Shown: piece after piece, positions 37,199 through 45,006 of the stretch
Position numbering within the stretch: position 1 is the first letter of the stretch
How the letters are laid out: each line of letters opens with the position of its first letter
Source of the DNA: Veronia pacifica
GTDB taxonomy: Bacteria; Pseudomonadota; Gammaproteobacteria; Enterobacterales; Vibrionaceae
NCBI RefSeq assembly: GCF_001707825.1
Contig: NZ_LYBM01000040.1
Location: 1 to 45,006, forward strand
Direction of reading: 5' to 3'
DNA: 45,006 bases
Notes under the pieces: generated by a model
Databases searched by the model: none
Told to the model about the DNA's origin: nothing
Seen by the model: the letters and a program-made list of their open reading frames with translations, nothing else
Made by a program: the position numbers and the translations under genes

Positions 37199-39296
37199 TC
37201 TGAAACGCTTTTAATGCTGCCGTGACATCTACCGGACGCAGCAGCATAGGATAATACTCAGCCAGCGAACCCTGCCAGCATAATTCTAAATCGGTGAGCA
37301 ATGTCACAGCCTGAGACAAACCAAAAGATTCAGGCACGCTGACACCACCAGCAAGCCACTCTGCCATTGCAGAAAGTTGCTGGTCTGGTTCAGTGTGCGG
37401 TAAGTCGCGAAGGAATGCCAGTAGCGACGGAACAAACTTCTGTAAGTTTTGATTTCTAAGCAGTTGGCATACTGCCATGACCATTAACTGAGTTTTCGAT
37501 TTTGATCTGATGATGATCCCAAAGGAAGTCAGCAGGTTTTCATATTCCATGATACTGGCCTGCTCTTCCATTGATGCCGGAATTGCCTGCGGAATAAGCA
37601 AGGGCTGGGCAGACAGACCATCCTCTTCTCCAGCACCCTGAAGTTTTCCAAGCGTGGCTAGATAAGATGCCGCTTTGAGGTCAATCAGAGACAACCCGGT
37701 ATTCTGCTCAACCAAGAGATACGAGTCATTAATGACCGTCAGCGCCTTACCCAATCCGTCATCAGCATGCCCTGCTGAAACCGGGTGGTGTGTTCTCTCA
37801 GAAACAGTATCTTGGACTACTGAGTCCGGTGAGGAGGAGGCTAAATCTGGTGGAGACGGAGCATCCAACACCGGTGTTGTCATCAGTTTTTGATACGCTT
37901 TTTGACTGGCTCGCGACGGAGCTGGAGCTCCGTAATGGCCTTTACCTGCAGGGGAACTGCCTTTAGATGGCGAATGATTCGTCCCCGAATGGCTGGACGT
38001 AAACGATGCAGTATCAGAATACCTATCACGACTCCCACTACTACTATTGTCTCCAAAGCTTTCACCCGATGATTCAGAAGACATATCATCTGTCTCATGT
38101 GGTGAGGAATGGCTCGACCCACTGAATTCACCGCCAGAGGCTGCGCCACGAGCAGAGGGCCTCCAATCGGCGGCTTCTGCTTTATTCGGATAATCAGGGC
38201 TGCGGTCAATAGCACTGTCATAAGACGATTTCGCCTGCGTTTCCTCAGCAACATGGCTTACTGGCTCACTTTCCATCAGCTCGGGCTGTTGTTCACTGGT
38301 AACCTGAAACAGTGCATCTGAAACTGCCTGATAAATAAAGTCGTGAACTAACCTCGCCTGCTGAAAGCGAACCTCGTGTTTAGCTGGATGGACATTCACG
38401 TCCACCTGACAGGGGTCAATTTCAATAAACAGTACATAAGCAGCAAACTGGTCAGGGTTCAGACTGGCCTCATAGCCTTGTCGGATAGCATGATTGATCA
38501 GCTTATCTTTCATCATCCGCCGATTAACGAAGCAGTGCTGGATATCATTTTGATTCCTCGCTCCCTCCGGCGTACAAATCCATCCAGAGAGTTTCAACCC
38601 TTGATGGTCAAGCGTAACCTGCGCAGCATGACGGACAAAGGCCGACCCGCAGATAGCAGCCAGTCTTCGTTCTTGTTGAGCACTGTTCGATGCAGCGCGG
38701 TACTGTCTGACAATCGTGCCATTGTGCCGAAGCGTAATAGCGACATCGAAACGACTGAGTGCAATGCGTTTGATCAGCTCATCAATATGACCAAATTCGG
38801 TTTTATCTGTGCGCAGAAACTTGCGGCGAGCCGGCGTATTGAAAAATAAATCCACCACTTCTACGGTTGTCCCAACCGGGTGAGCTGCTGGCTTGATTTT
38901 GACTTCCATATCGCGACCCTCAGCATACGCAGACCAAGCCTCTGCCTGAGTCACAGTCCGTGAGGTCAGAGTCAGGCGGGATACGGAGCTAATACTGGCC
39001 AATGCTTCGCCACGAAAACCGAGGCTAACGATCGCCTCCAGATCATCCAAACAGGCAATTTTAGAGGTAGCATGTCGACTTAAGGCCAATTGCAATTCGT
39101 CTTTGGCAATACCCGCACCGTTATCACGAATACGGATAAGCTTGGCGCCACCTTTTTCAATGTCGATATCAATCCGGGTCGCACCAGCATCAACACTGTT
39201 TTCAACCAGTTCTTTCACCACAGATGCCGGACGTTCAACCACTTCTCCAGCGGCTATCTGATTAGCCAGTCTGGCCGGCAATATTTGAATGGCCAT
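37191..39296 (-). CDS. mutL: DNA mismatch repair protein MutL
   Basis: A 701-residue mismatch-repair ATPase linking MutS to MutH. The GHKL N-terminus is intact: [20 protein letters not shown], then [37 protein letters not shown]. The transducer domain ends near [16 protein letters not shown]. Between about residues 340 and 500 lies a Ser/Gly/Pro-rich disordered linker that is long compared with E. coli MutL (615 residues). The C-terminal dimerisation domain ([20 protein letters not shown]) follows. It is 2 bp from amiB and overlaps miaA. Confidence 0.96.
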   Translation of the reverse strand: MAIQILPARLANQIAAGEVVERPASVVKELVENSVDAGATRIDIDIEKGGAKLIRIRDNGAGIAKDELQLALSRHATSKIACLDDLEAIVSLGFRGEALASISSVSRLTLTSRTVTQAEAWSAYAEGRDMEVKIKPAAHPVGTTVEVVDLFFNTPARRKFLRTDKTEFGHIDELIKRIALSRFDVAITLRHNGTIVRQYRAASNSAQQERRLAAICGSAFVRHAAQVTLDHQGLKLSGWICTPEGARNQNDIQHCFVNRRMMKDKLINHAIRQGYEASLNPDQFAAYVLFIEIDPCQVDVNVHPAKHEVRFQQARLVHDFIYQAVSDALFQVTSEQQPELMESEPVSHVAEETQAKSSYDSAIDRSPDYPNKAEAADWRPSARGAASGGEFSGSSHSSPHETDDMSSESSGESFGDNSSSGSRDRYSDTASFTSSHSGTNHSPSKGSSPAGKGHYGAPAPSRASQKAYQKLMTTPVLDAPSPPDLASSSPDSVVQDTVSERTHHPVSAGHADDGLGKALTVINDSYLLVEQNTGLSLIDLKAASYLATLGKLQGAGEEDGLSAQPLLIPQAIPASMEEQASIMEYENLLTSFGIIIRSKSKTQLMVMAVCQLLRNQNLQKFVPSLLAFLRDLPHTEPDQQLSAMAEWLAGGVSVPESFGLSQAVTLLTDLELCWQGSLAEYYPMLLRPVDVTAALKAFQNE

Positions 39297-39298
39297 GA

Positions 39299-41029
39299 TT
39301 AACTCCTGGGGATGATCAGCGTTTGACCGATAGCAAGCTCATCAGAACGCAACTTATTTGCCTTGCGGATACTTTGAATGGTCACGCCGTAGCTCGCCGC
39401 TATCTGGCCCAGATACTCTCCACGTTTTACCTTATGCCGGGTACGGTTTGTGGCTGTCGAAGAGACTTTTGCACCAACAATTTTCAGCTTCTTTCCAACA
39501 TACAGAACATCACGCTTAAGTGCATTGTTCTTACGGATACTGGACACTGTGACTCCATATTTAGCTGCAATTTTGCCAAGAAACTCTCCCTGACGTACCG
39601 TGTGCGTGAGTGTTGTCGTGCGTGTATTGGAGGCACTCACTGTGGTCGTTCTTCTTTTCTCAGCAGTTCCAGCTTTGACCAGAGCATCAACATTGACTCC
39701 CGGAACTGTGAGTAATTGGCCAATTCGCAGCGTACTCGACTTCAGCCCGTTCGCGGCACGGATAGATGCAACTGTGGTACCAAAGCGTTTGGCGATAACA
39801 CTTAACGACTCTCCCGATTTTACTGTATGTTTCACACCATTTTTCTTAACGGCAAGCAAAGTCCCATCAGGTGGGAACTGCTGAAAGTAAGAAATAATGC
39901 CGTCGGATACCGCATCAGCGACTCTCGATTGATGCCTTTTAGACGTAAGTAGTTTTTCTTCTTTGGGATTAGTGATAAACCCGGCTTCAACCAAAAGGGA
40001 AGGAATATCTGGCGATTTCAGTACTGCAAGACTGGCATGCTCAGGGTTAGATTTGTGTAACGACGTGATTCGGCCAAGTTTACTCAACACTCTCACCGCT
40101 ACGTCGTATCCCTCTTTTTGTGAATTGGCAAACTGGAGGTCCAAAACGGCGCGACTCAGATACTCATCTTCATTTCCATCGCCGAGCAGAGAACCGCCCC
40201 CCAGCAAGTTAGATTGCTCTTCTGTTTGCTCAAGCCAGCGACCAATTTCGTTATTGGCTCGACGTTGAGAGAGAAGCCACACAGATGCCCCTTTCGGATC
40301 AGGTTTATGGAAACCATCGGCATGAATCGAAACCAACAAATGCGCCTTGTGTTGACGGGCAATTCTGGATCGCTTGTTCAAATCAACGAAGTAGTCTCCG
40401 GTACGGGTCAGTACCGCCCGCATACCGGGTACGTTGTTTATTTTTGCCGCAACTTGCTTGGCGATCGCCAAAGTAACGTGTTTCTCAAAGTTACGCTTGG
40501 GGCCTATTGCCCCCGGATCATTACCACCGTGTCCGGCATCTACTGCAATGACGATATCATCTGTGCCGAAGGGTAAAGCGGTTGTCGCTGAGGTTGAACT
40601 GCGCTTGACGGGTTTCACCACATCGTTGTCATTTCCCGGATGTGGCAGGTCAATCACTAAGCGGTGACCATATTCGCCACCGGGTGCAAGCGTAAACAAA
40701 CGCGGTTTACTCTTGCCGGACAGCTCGAACACCAATCGATAAGTCCCCGCCTCTGGTGGGTTACTTTTTCGGATGCGCTTTAGGATTTTACTCTTTTCGA
40801 CGGCCATCGGCAGGGAGATCCCCAGACCAGTTTGCTTTAGGTCGACGACAAGCCGATTGGGCGATGTTAGCGTGAAAAAACTGTAAGCAGGTTTATCAGC
40901 CAGATCCATGACCACTCGGGTTTCAGTCGGTGCTGGCCATGCGCGAATATTTTCCAGTTTATTGGCAAGCGCTGGAAAAACTGCGCCAATCCAGCACAAC
41001 AAGGCTAAGATAATTCCCTGCCACTTCAT
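39299..41029 (-). CDS. amiB: N-acetylmuramoyl-L-alanine amidase AmiB (AMIN, Amidase_3, three LysM)
   Basis: A 576-residue periplasmic cell-wall hydrolase that splits septal peptidoglycan during division. The start at 41029 ([20 protein letters not shown]) leads a signal peptide and follows the tsaE stop by 2 bp. In order: AMIN domain ([20 protein letters not shown]), Amidase_3 with zinc residues in [36 protein letters not shown] and [13 protein letters not shown], then three LysM repeats near the C-terminus ([57 protein letters not shown]). E. coli AmiB lacks the LysM repeats; three are usual in vibrios. Confidence 0.95.
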   Translation of the reverse strand: MKWQGIILALLCWIGAVFPALANKLENIRAWPAPTETRVVMDLADKPAYSFFTLTSPNRLVVDLKQTGLGISLPMAVEKSKILKRIRKSNPPEAGTYRLVFELSGKSKPRLFTLAPGGEYGHRLVIDLPHPGNDNDVVKPVKRSSTSATTALPFGTDDIVIAVDAGHGGNDPGAIGPKRNFEKHVTLAIAKQVAAKINNVPGMRAVLTRTGDYFVDLNKRSRIARQHKAHLLVSIHADGFHKPDPKGASVWLLSQRRANNEIGRWLEQTEEQSNLLGGGSLLGDGNEDEYLSRAVLDLQFANSQKEGYDVAVRVLSKLGRITSLHKSNPEHASLAVLKSPDIPSLLVEAGFITNPKEEKLLTSKRHQSRVADAVSDGIISYFQQFPPDGTLLAVKKNGVKHTVKSGESLSVIAKRFGTTVASIRAANGLKSSTLRIGQLLTVPGVNVDALVKAGTAEKRRTTTVSASNTRTTTLTHTVRQGEFLGKIAAKYGVTVSSIRKNNALKRDVLYVGKKLKIVGAKVSSTATNRTRHKVKRGEYLGQIAASYGVTIQSIRKANKLRSDELAIGQTLIIPRS

Positions 41030-41031
41030 TA

Positions 41032-41502
41032 TTATTGGTTCCACTCCAAGCTGTTTATCAATGTTGTTCCGGCGTCCGTATTCGCTGTCAGACTGACAGT
41101 ACGTTTTTCACCCACATATGTTAGCGTGATATCGATATCTGGCTCAGGTAATAACCCTTCACCCTTCTCCGGCCACTCAACCAAACACAGCGCATCTGGC
41201 GTAAAATAATCCCGGATCCCCATAAATTCGAGTTCTTCAGGGTCAGCAAGCCGATATAAATCAAAATGATATACCTGCCATTGCTGCAACTCATATGGCT
41301 CTACCAGAGTATAGGTTGGGCTTTTCACTTTACCATCGTGTCCTAATGACTGGATAAAACCTCGACTAAACGTGGTCTTACCCGCCCCCAGATCGCCGTG
41401 GAGATAGAATGTTGTTTGTTGACGGCACGCTTTGGATACTGCGGCACCAAAAGCAACGGTGGCCTGCTCATCAGCCAACATCGCCTCAAAAGTAACTGTC
41501 AT
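41032..41502 (-). CDS. tsaE: tRNA threonylcarbamoyladenosine biosynthesis ATPase TsaE
   Basis: A 156-residue ATPase of the t6A37 tRNA modification complex (with TsaB/TsaD). The start at 41502 ([20 protein letters not shown]) is chosen because the longer frame overlaps nnr. Walker [12 protein letters not shown] is at residues 35-45, followed by [32 protein letters not shown] and [13 protein letters not shown]. Length normal. It lies 10 bp after nnr, in the order nnr-tsaE-amiB-mutL as in E. coli. Confidence 0.95.
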   Translation of the reverse strand: MTVTFEAMLADEQATVAFGAAVSKACRQQTTFYLHGDLGAGKTTFSRGFIQSLGHDGKVKSPTYTLVEPYELQQWQVYHFDLYRLADPEELEFMGIRDYFTPDALCLVEWPEKGEGLLPEPDIDITLTYVGEKRTVSLTANTDAGTTLINSLEWNQ

Positions 41503-41512
41503 GGTTTTATCA

Positions 41513-42997
41513 CTACTCAAATAAATCTTGCCGAAGGTATGGCATGAGATCACTAGCAACAAGGCCTCTCTCACCTTTAACAGCTGCGCAATCAGCCGAC
41601 CGACTATGAAGATATGCTGCCATACACGTGGCGTCAAAGAGAGGCATAGACTGTGCTATGAAAGCAGCAATCACGCCTGTCAGCACATCCCCCATACCGG
41701 CAGTTGCCATACCCGGGTTACCCGCGTCTATGAGACACATTTGGCGACCATCATAAACGATTGTTCCAGCACCTTTAAGCACCACAACGCCGCCAAAAAG
41801 ACTTTGTAACTCTTTGACCGACGAAAACCTATCCTGTTCGACCTCTGAGACGGTTTTATTCAGTAATTGTGCAGCCTCTCCCGGATGCGGTGTTAGTACC
41901 CAGTTTTCTCTATATGAAACTTGTTCAGAGAGGAGATTGAGTGCATCTGCATCAACAACCATAGGTAAGTTACTGGTTTGCGCCTCTCGAAAAAGGGCCC
42001 TCGCCCATCGGGATCGTCCAAGTCCAGGACCAATTGCCAGCACGGTTGCCCAATCAAAGGACTTGCGCAAAGCATCAATGCTGTCGTTTTCTGACCAAGG
42101 CCATACCATCAGTTCAGGCTGACGAATTAAAGCGGGTTGAGTATTGTCCTGCACCGTACACAGTGCGACCAGACCAGCACCTGATCTAATAGCAGCCTGC
42201 CCGGCAAGTATGATGGCTCCTCCCATTCCGTGTTGGCCTCCCAGACAGAGTACCCGGCCACATGCTCCTTTGTGTGCGCTAGCGTTACGGGCAGGATAGT
42301 GAAGATAGCCTGAGCCGGGCGCAATCCGCATTACCGATGAAGGAAACCTTTTCTGAAAGCACTCAGACACGCCAAGCCCTGCGAAATACAGCTTGCCTAC
42401 ATAGTGCTTAGCATCTCCCGTAAACATTCCCTGTTTTAATGCGATAAAGCTGACTGTCGATGTTGCGACAATGGCTTCATTGAGAGGCTTCCCTGTGTCT
42501 GCATTGAGTCCAGAAGGCAAATCAATAGATAACACAGGAAGCTCACTGACATTAATTGTCTTCACTGCATCCAAATAATTATCGACAAGAGGGCGATTGC
42601 TGCCCGTACCGAGCAAGGCATCCACGATCACATCGCACTCTTTCAGATCAGCACGATCTTCAGTACGACCACCAGCAGCAATAAACTGAGCGTAGGCCTG
42701 TTGAGCATCACCAGATAGTCTGTCAGTCTCTCCGATTGCAACGAGGTTAACCTGCAATCCAGCTTCGAGGGCCAGACGTGCAACCACATAGCCATCACCT
42801 GCATTGTTCCCGCTACCGCAAAAGATCGCGATCTTTTCTGCATCAGCCCAGTCACGGCGAAGAATATCAAACGTCTCTTTGCCTGCACTTTCCATCAGAT
42901 CGTAAAGATCAATCTGATTTTCTGTAGCAATTTGTTGCTCCCCACAACGAACCTGATCCGCAGTGTAAAGCAAGTATGGTAAACTTTGACTTATCAA
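41513..42997 (-). CDS. nnr: Bifunctional NAD(P)H-hydrate epimerase / ADP-dependent dehydratase
   Basis: A 494-residue repair enzyme for hydrated NAD(P)H. Start at 42997 is a TTG with GGAG 8 nt upstream; ATG alternatives downstream would cut the domain. N-terminal YjeF_N epimerase: [63 protein letters not shown]-terminal carbohydrate-kinase-like dehydratase: [71 protein letters not shown]. Its upstream region is shared with divergent queG (20 bp between starts). Confidence 0.95.
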   Translation of the reverse strand: MISQSLPYLLYTADQVRCGEQQIATENQIDLYDLMESAGKETFDILRRDWADAEKIAIFCGSGNNAGDGYVVARLALEAGLQVNLVAIGETDRLSGDAQQAYAQFIAAGGRTEDRADLKECDVIVDALLGTGSNRPLVDNYLDAVKTINVSELPVLSIDLPSGLNADTGKPLNEAIVATSTVSFIALKQGMFTGDAKHYVGKLYFAGLGVSECFQKRFPSSVMRIAPGSGYLHYPARNASAHKGACGRVLCLGGQHGMGGAIILAGQAAIRSGAGLVALCTVQDNTQPALIRQPELMVWPWSENDSIDALRKSFDWATVLAIGPGLGRSRWARALFREAQTSNLPMVVDADALNLLSEQVSYRENWVLTPHPGEAAQLLNKTVSEVEQDRFSSVKELQSLFGGVVVLKGAGTIVYDGRQMCLIDAGNPGMATAGMGDVLTGVIAAFIAQSMPLFDATCMAAYLHSRSADCAAVKGERGLVASDLMPYLRQDLFE

Positions 42998-43016
42998 CGA
43001 TCATCTCCTGGATACC

Positions 43017-44171
43017 ATGTCTTTACAGCACTACCAAATAACTCCTGATTTTAACCAACTCGCCGAAAAGATCCGCAAATGGGGAGCGGAATTGGGATTT
43101 CAGCACGTTGGGATCACTGACATTGATCTTTCAGATCATGAGGCGCAGCTTCAGAAATGGCTGGACCACGGATACCACGGTGACATGGATTGGATGGAGA
43201 GACATGGAATGATGCGAGCACGGCCTGCAGAATTAGTGCCGGGCACCATCAGAGTGATCAGTGTAAGAATGAATTACCTGCCGCCAAAAGCCGGTTTTGC
43301 CACTTCATTGAACGCGCCGGAACAGGCCTATATAAGCCGTTATGCGCTGGGGCGTGACTATCATAAATTGATTCGAAACCGACTCAAACAACTGGGTAAA
43401 CGGATAGAAGATGAAGTCGGTGTGTATGGTTACCGTCCTTTTGTTGATTCCGCGCCTGTTCTCGAGAGGCCACTTGCCGAAAAAGCAGGCCTGGGATGGA
43501 CGGGTAAACATTCTCTTCTGCTCGACCAAGAAGCAGGATCGTGGTTTTTCCTCGGTGAACTTCTGGTCGATCTTCCTTTGCCTGTGGATAGTCCAAAAGA
43601 GAATCAATGCGGAAAATGTGTCGCTTGTATGACTTCCTGCCCGACAGGCGCCATTGTCGCAGAGGGCGTCATTGATGCACGAAAGTGTATTTCATATCTA
43701 ACCATAGAGCTAGACGGTACCATTCCTACTGAATTCAGGTCGTTGATAGGCAATCGAATTTATGGCTGCGACGATTGTCAGCTGGTATGTCCATGGAACA
43801 GGGAATCTGAAATTACCGATGAAAGTGACTTTCATGGTCGCCCACAGCTCGTTAATCAGTCTCTGACAACCTTATTTTCGTGGAGTGAAGAAGAGTTTTT
43901 GAAAAAAACAGAAGGATCCCCGATCCGTCGTATAGGCCACGAAAAATGGCGGAGAAACATTGCGGTAGCAATGGGAAATGCCCCCTACGATCCCACTATT
44001 TTGGATCTTTTGACTGACAGCAAAGGAAGTTCTGCTATGCTTGATGAACACATTAGCTGGGCGATCGAGCAGCAGATCTCGAAACGAAATGACGCCGTAG
44101 TTAATGTTCTACCCTCGTCAACTAAACGTTTAATAAGGATTGTTGAAAAAGGCTTATCGCGAGATGCCTGA
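43017..44171 (+). CDS. queG: Epoxyqueuosine reductase QueG
   Basis: A 384-residue cobalamin and iron-sulfur enzyme making queuosine in tRNA from epoxyqueuosine. GFQHVGITDIDLSDHEAQLQ, MDWMERHGMMRARPAELVPG, YALGRDYHKLIRNRLKQL and AGLGWTGKHSLLLDQEAGSW are QueG hallmarks. Two 4Fe-4S clusters: CGKCVACMTSCPTGAI and CDDCQLVCPWN. A C-terminal HEAT-like repeat region follows. Divergent from nnr. The 669 bp after it hold no gene. Confidence 0.95.
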   Translation: MSLQHYQITPDFNQLAEKIRKWGAELGFQHVGITDIDLSDHEAQLQKWLDHGYHGDMDWMERHGMMRARPAELVPGTIRVISVRMNYLPPKAGFATSLNAPEQAYISRYALGRDYHKLIRNRLKQLGKRIEDEVGVYGYRPFVDSAPVLERPLAEKAGLGWTGKHSLLLDQEAGSWFFLGELLVDLPLPVDSPKENQCGKCVACMTSCPTGAIVAEGVIDARKCISYLTIELDGTIPTEFRSLIGNRIYGCDDCQLVCPWNRESEITDESDFHGRPQLVNQSLTTLFSWSEEEFLKKTEGSPIRRIGHEKWRRNIAVAMGNAPYDPTILDLLTDSKGSSAMLDEHISWAIEQQISKRNDAVVNVLPSSTKRLIRIVEKGLSRDA

Positions 44172-44254
44172 TGAGCTTAGCAGGAAGCGACCTACCATAC
44201 CTCACAGCATTAATTACCTTGCCGTACAGAGGCCGATAACACTATAAGTATTGA

Positions 44255-44542
44255 TGTGGAAAACATTTTTAGTATTTGACCCTGAGGAGACTCTCAAAAT
44301 AGTTAAACACATTTAGAGAGTGAAAGGAGAAACAAATCACTAATGTTGAACAAGCTGGGGATAAAGGCTTTAAAAGCTGAGATCAATCTTCACATATCTT
44401 ATATATAACAGACACTTATAAAGAGTGTTTGTTTTTTACAGTTTCAAGTTATTGATCAACATACAGCCTAAAATACTGCGGTAACTTATTCATTTTTTAG
44501 ATTCATCAACTACCTTACCCACAAGTAAAAAATTGTGGATAA
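44255..44542. promoter_or_regulatory. DnaA-box cluster with IHF-like site (datA-like locus?)
   Basis: Within the 669-bp non-coding gap between queG and tRNA-Gly lie five DnaA-box matches: TGTGGATAA at 44534-44542 (exact, minus), TTACCCACA at 44515-44523 (1 mismatch, inverted to the last), TGGGGATAA at 44356-44364 (1 mismatch), TTAAACACA at 44303-44311 (1 mismatch to TTWTNCACA) and TGTGGAAAA at 44255-44263 (fits TTWTNCACA, minus). An IHF-like CAAGTTATTGATC (1 mismatch) is at 44445-44457. E. coli datA, which inactivates and titrates DnaA, also lies by a glyVXY tRNA cluster near queG. Function here is inferred. Confidence 0.55.
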
Positions 44543-44813
44543 GTCTGTTAAGAAACAGCCGGAAATAGGTGTTTAAATACGATATACGCTAAAACATCTA
44601 AGTAAAATGAGTCATATTTTTTGGAGCGAGAAATAACTCCATAGATAATGCTTCACAGCATTAAAAGAGCACACACAGTGAGCAAGAGCTTCACTTTAAT
44701 GTATGTTTGTAATTGGCAGAGAAATCTGCGAAAGAGCAACGGGTAGTGTCCGCAAAGAGCGGATAACTGACCGAAAAATAGACTTGCTACGATTCACAAG
44801 GTTGCTTGCGTAC

Positions 44814-44840
44814 CGCGCTTCCTTATCTGGAAACAAAATT
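44814..44840. repeat. tRNA spacer repeat, copy 1
   Basis: CGCGCTTCCTTATCTGGAAA next to the tRNA 3' end recurs as CGCGCTTCCTTATTTGGAAG at 44980-45000. CTTCC/GGAAG can pair. It marks the spacer unit of a tandem tRNA array, perhaps an RNase processing hairpin. Confidence 0.6.
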
Positions 44841-44916
44841 TGGAGCGACACACGAGGTTCGAACTCGTGACCTCGACCTTGGCAAGGTCGCGCTCTACCA
44901 GCTGAGCTAGTGTCGC
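44841..44916 (-). tRNA. glyV: tRNA-Gly (anticodon GCC)
   Basis: A 76-nt tRNA on the minus strand with encoded CCA at 44841-44843. Acceptor stem GCGACAC / GTGTCGC, D-arm TAGCTCAGCTGGTAGAGC, anticodon arm GACCTTGCCAAGGTC (anticodon GCC) and T-arm ACGAGTTCGAACCTCGT all fold normally. The same spacer unit recurs at the right edge of the window, so another tRNA probably lies just beyond, consistent with the glyVXY-type array that follows queG in E. coli. Confidence 0.95.
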
Positions 44917-44979
44917 ATTTTTTACCCGGTATGCACCAGATTTTGTACGTTTCGAACTTAGCAAGATTCCTTGCAGTTC

Positions 44980-45006
44980 GCGCTTCCTTATTTGGAAGTT
45001 AAATTT
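44980..45006. repeat. tRNA spacer repeat, copy 2 (window edge)
   Basis: Second copy of the spacer at 44814-44840. It ends AAGTTAAATTT exactly at the window edge, where copy 1 is followed directly by TGGAGCG of a tRNA, so the next tRNA 3' end is expected at the first base outside the window. Confidence 0.55.

Noticed and set aside
44617-44640. TTTTTGGAGCGA resembling a tRNA 3' end
   Set aside because: Only 8-12 bases agree with the tRNA-Gly end and no T-arm follows; probably chance.

Overview
The window is chromosomal DNA from a gammaproteobacterium of the Vibrionaceae. The evidence is a MotX gene beside purA, the vibrio-type order dnaB-alr-yjbQ-pgi-cheX-zur, an Rrf-family small protein, a TIGR04219-type outer membrane protein, and the block queG/nnr-tsaE-amiB-mutL-miaA-hfq-hflX-hflK-hflC-yjeT-purA. 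Genus cannot be settled from this sequence alone. Most of the window is conserved core, but 5.6-15.4 kb is an accessory region.

Layout. 1-3222 (+): the end of a four-gene PQQ/alcohol-associated ABC system (binding protein, beta-propeller, ATPase, permease). 3273-5576 (-): an outer membrane protein, pspG with a sigma-54 promoter, and dusA. 5.6-12.4 kb: a degraded island upstream of dusA. It holds an integrase remnant, repressor-tail fragments, an 83-bp repeat near both ends, and two cargo modules. Each module has a near-identical ~300-bp regulatory segment, foreign AT-rich cargo (an HNH protein; a ParA-like three-gene operon), an integron attC-like site, and the same terminator plus repressor tail. 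10.8-15.4 kb: GrpB-like, GNAT, DUF2867 and a signal-less lipase, with AT-rich gaps.

15.4-24.4 kb returns to core: VOC protein, Rrf-like protein, zur-cheX, pgi, a decayed YjbQ copy next to intact yjbQ, alr, dnaB, rplI-rpsR-priB-rpsF. 24.5-28.6 kb is rlmB-rnr-nsrR, with hmp divergent behind two NsrR boxes. 29.8-43 kb (-) is motX, purA, yjeT, hflC-hflK-hflX-hfq-miaA-mutL-amiB-tsaE-nnr. queG (+) follows, then a 669-bp non-coding gap with a DnaA-box cluster, then tRNA-Gly.

Three genes (the ABC binding protein, pgi, dnaB) each carry an apparent one-base deletion. DnaB is essential, so sequencing error is the likeliest cause in at least that gene.

The points most worth following are the two cargo modules, whose cassette boundaries coincide at the same GTT, and the DnaA-box/IHF-like cluster between queG and tRNA-Gly, which sits where E. 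coli keeps datA.
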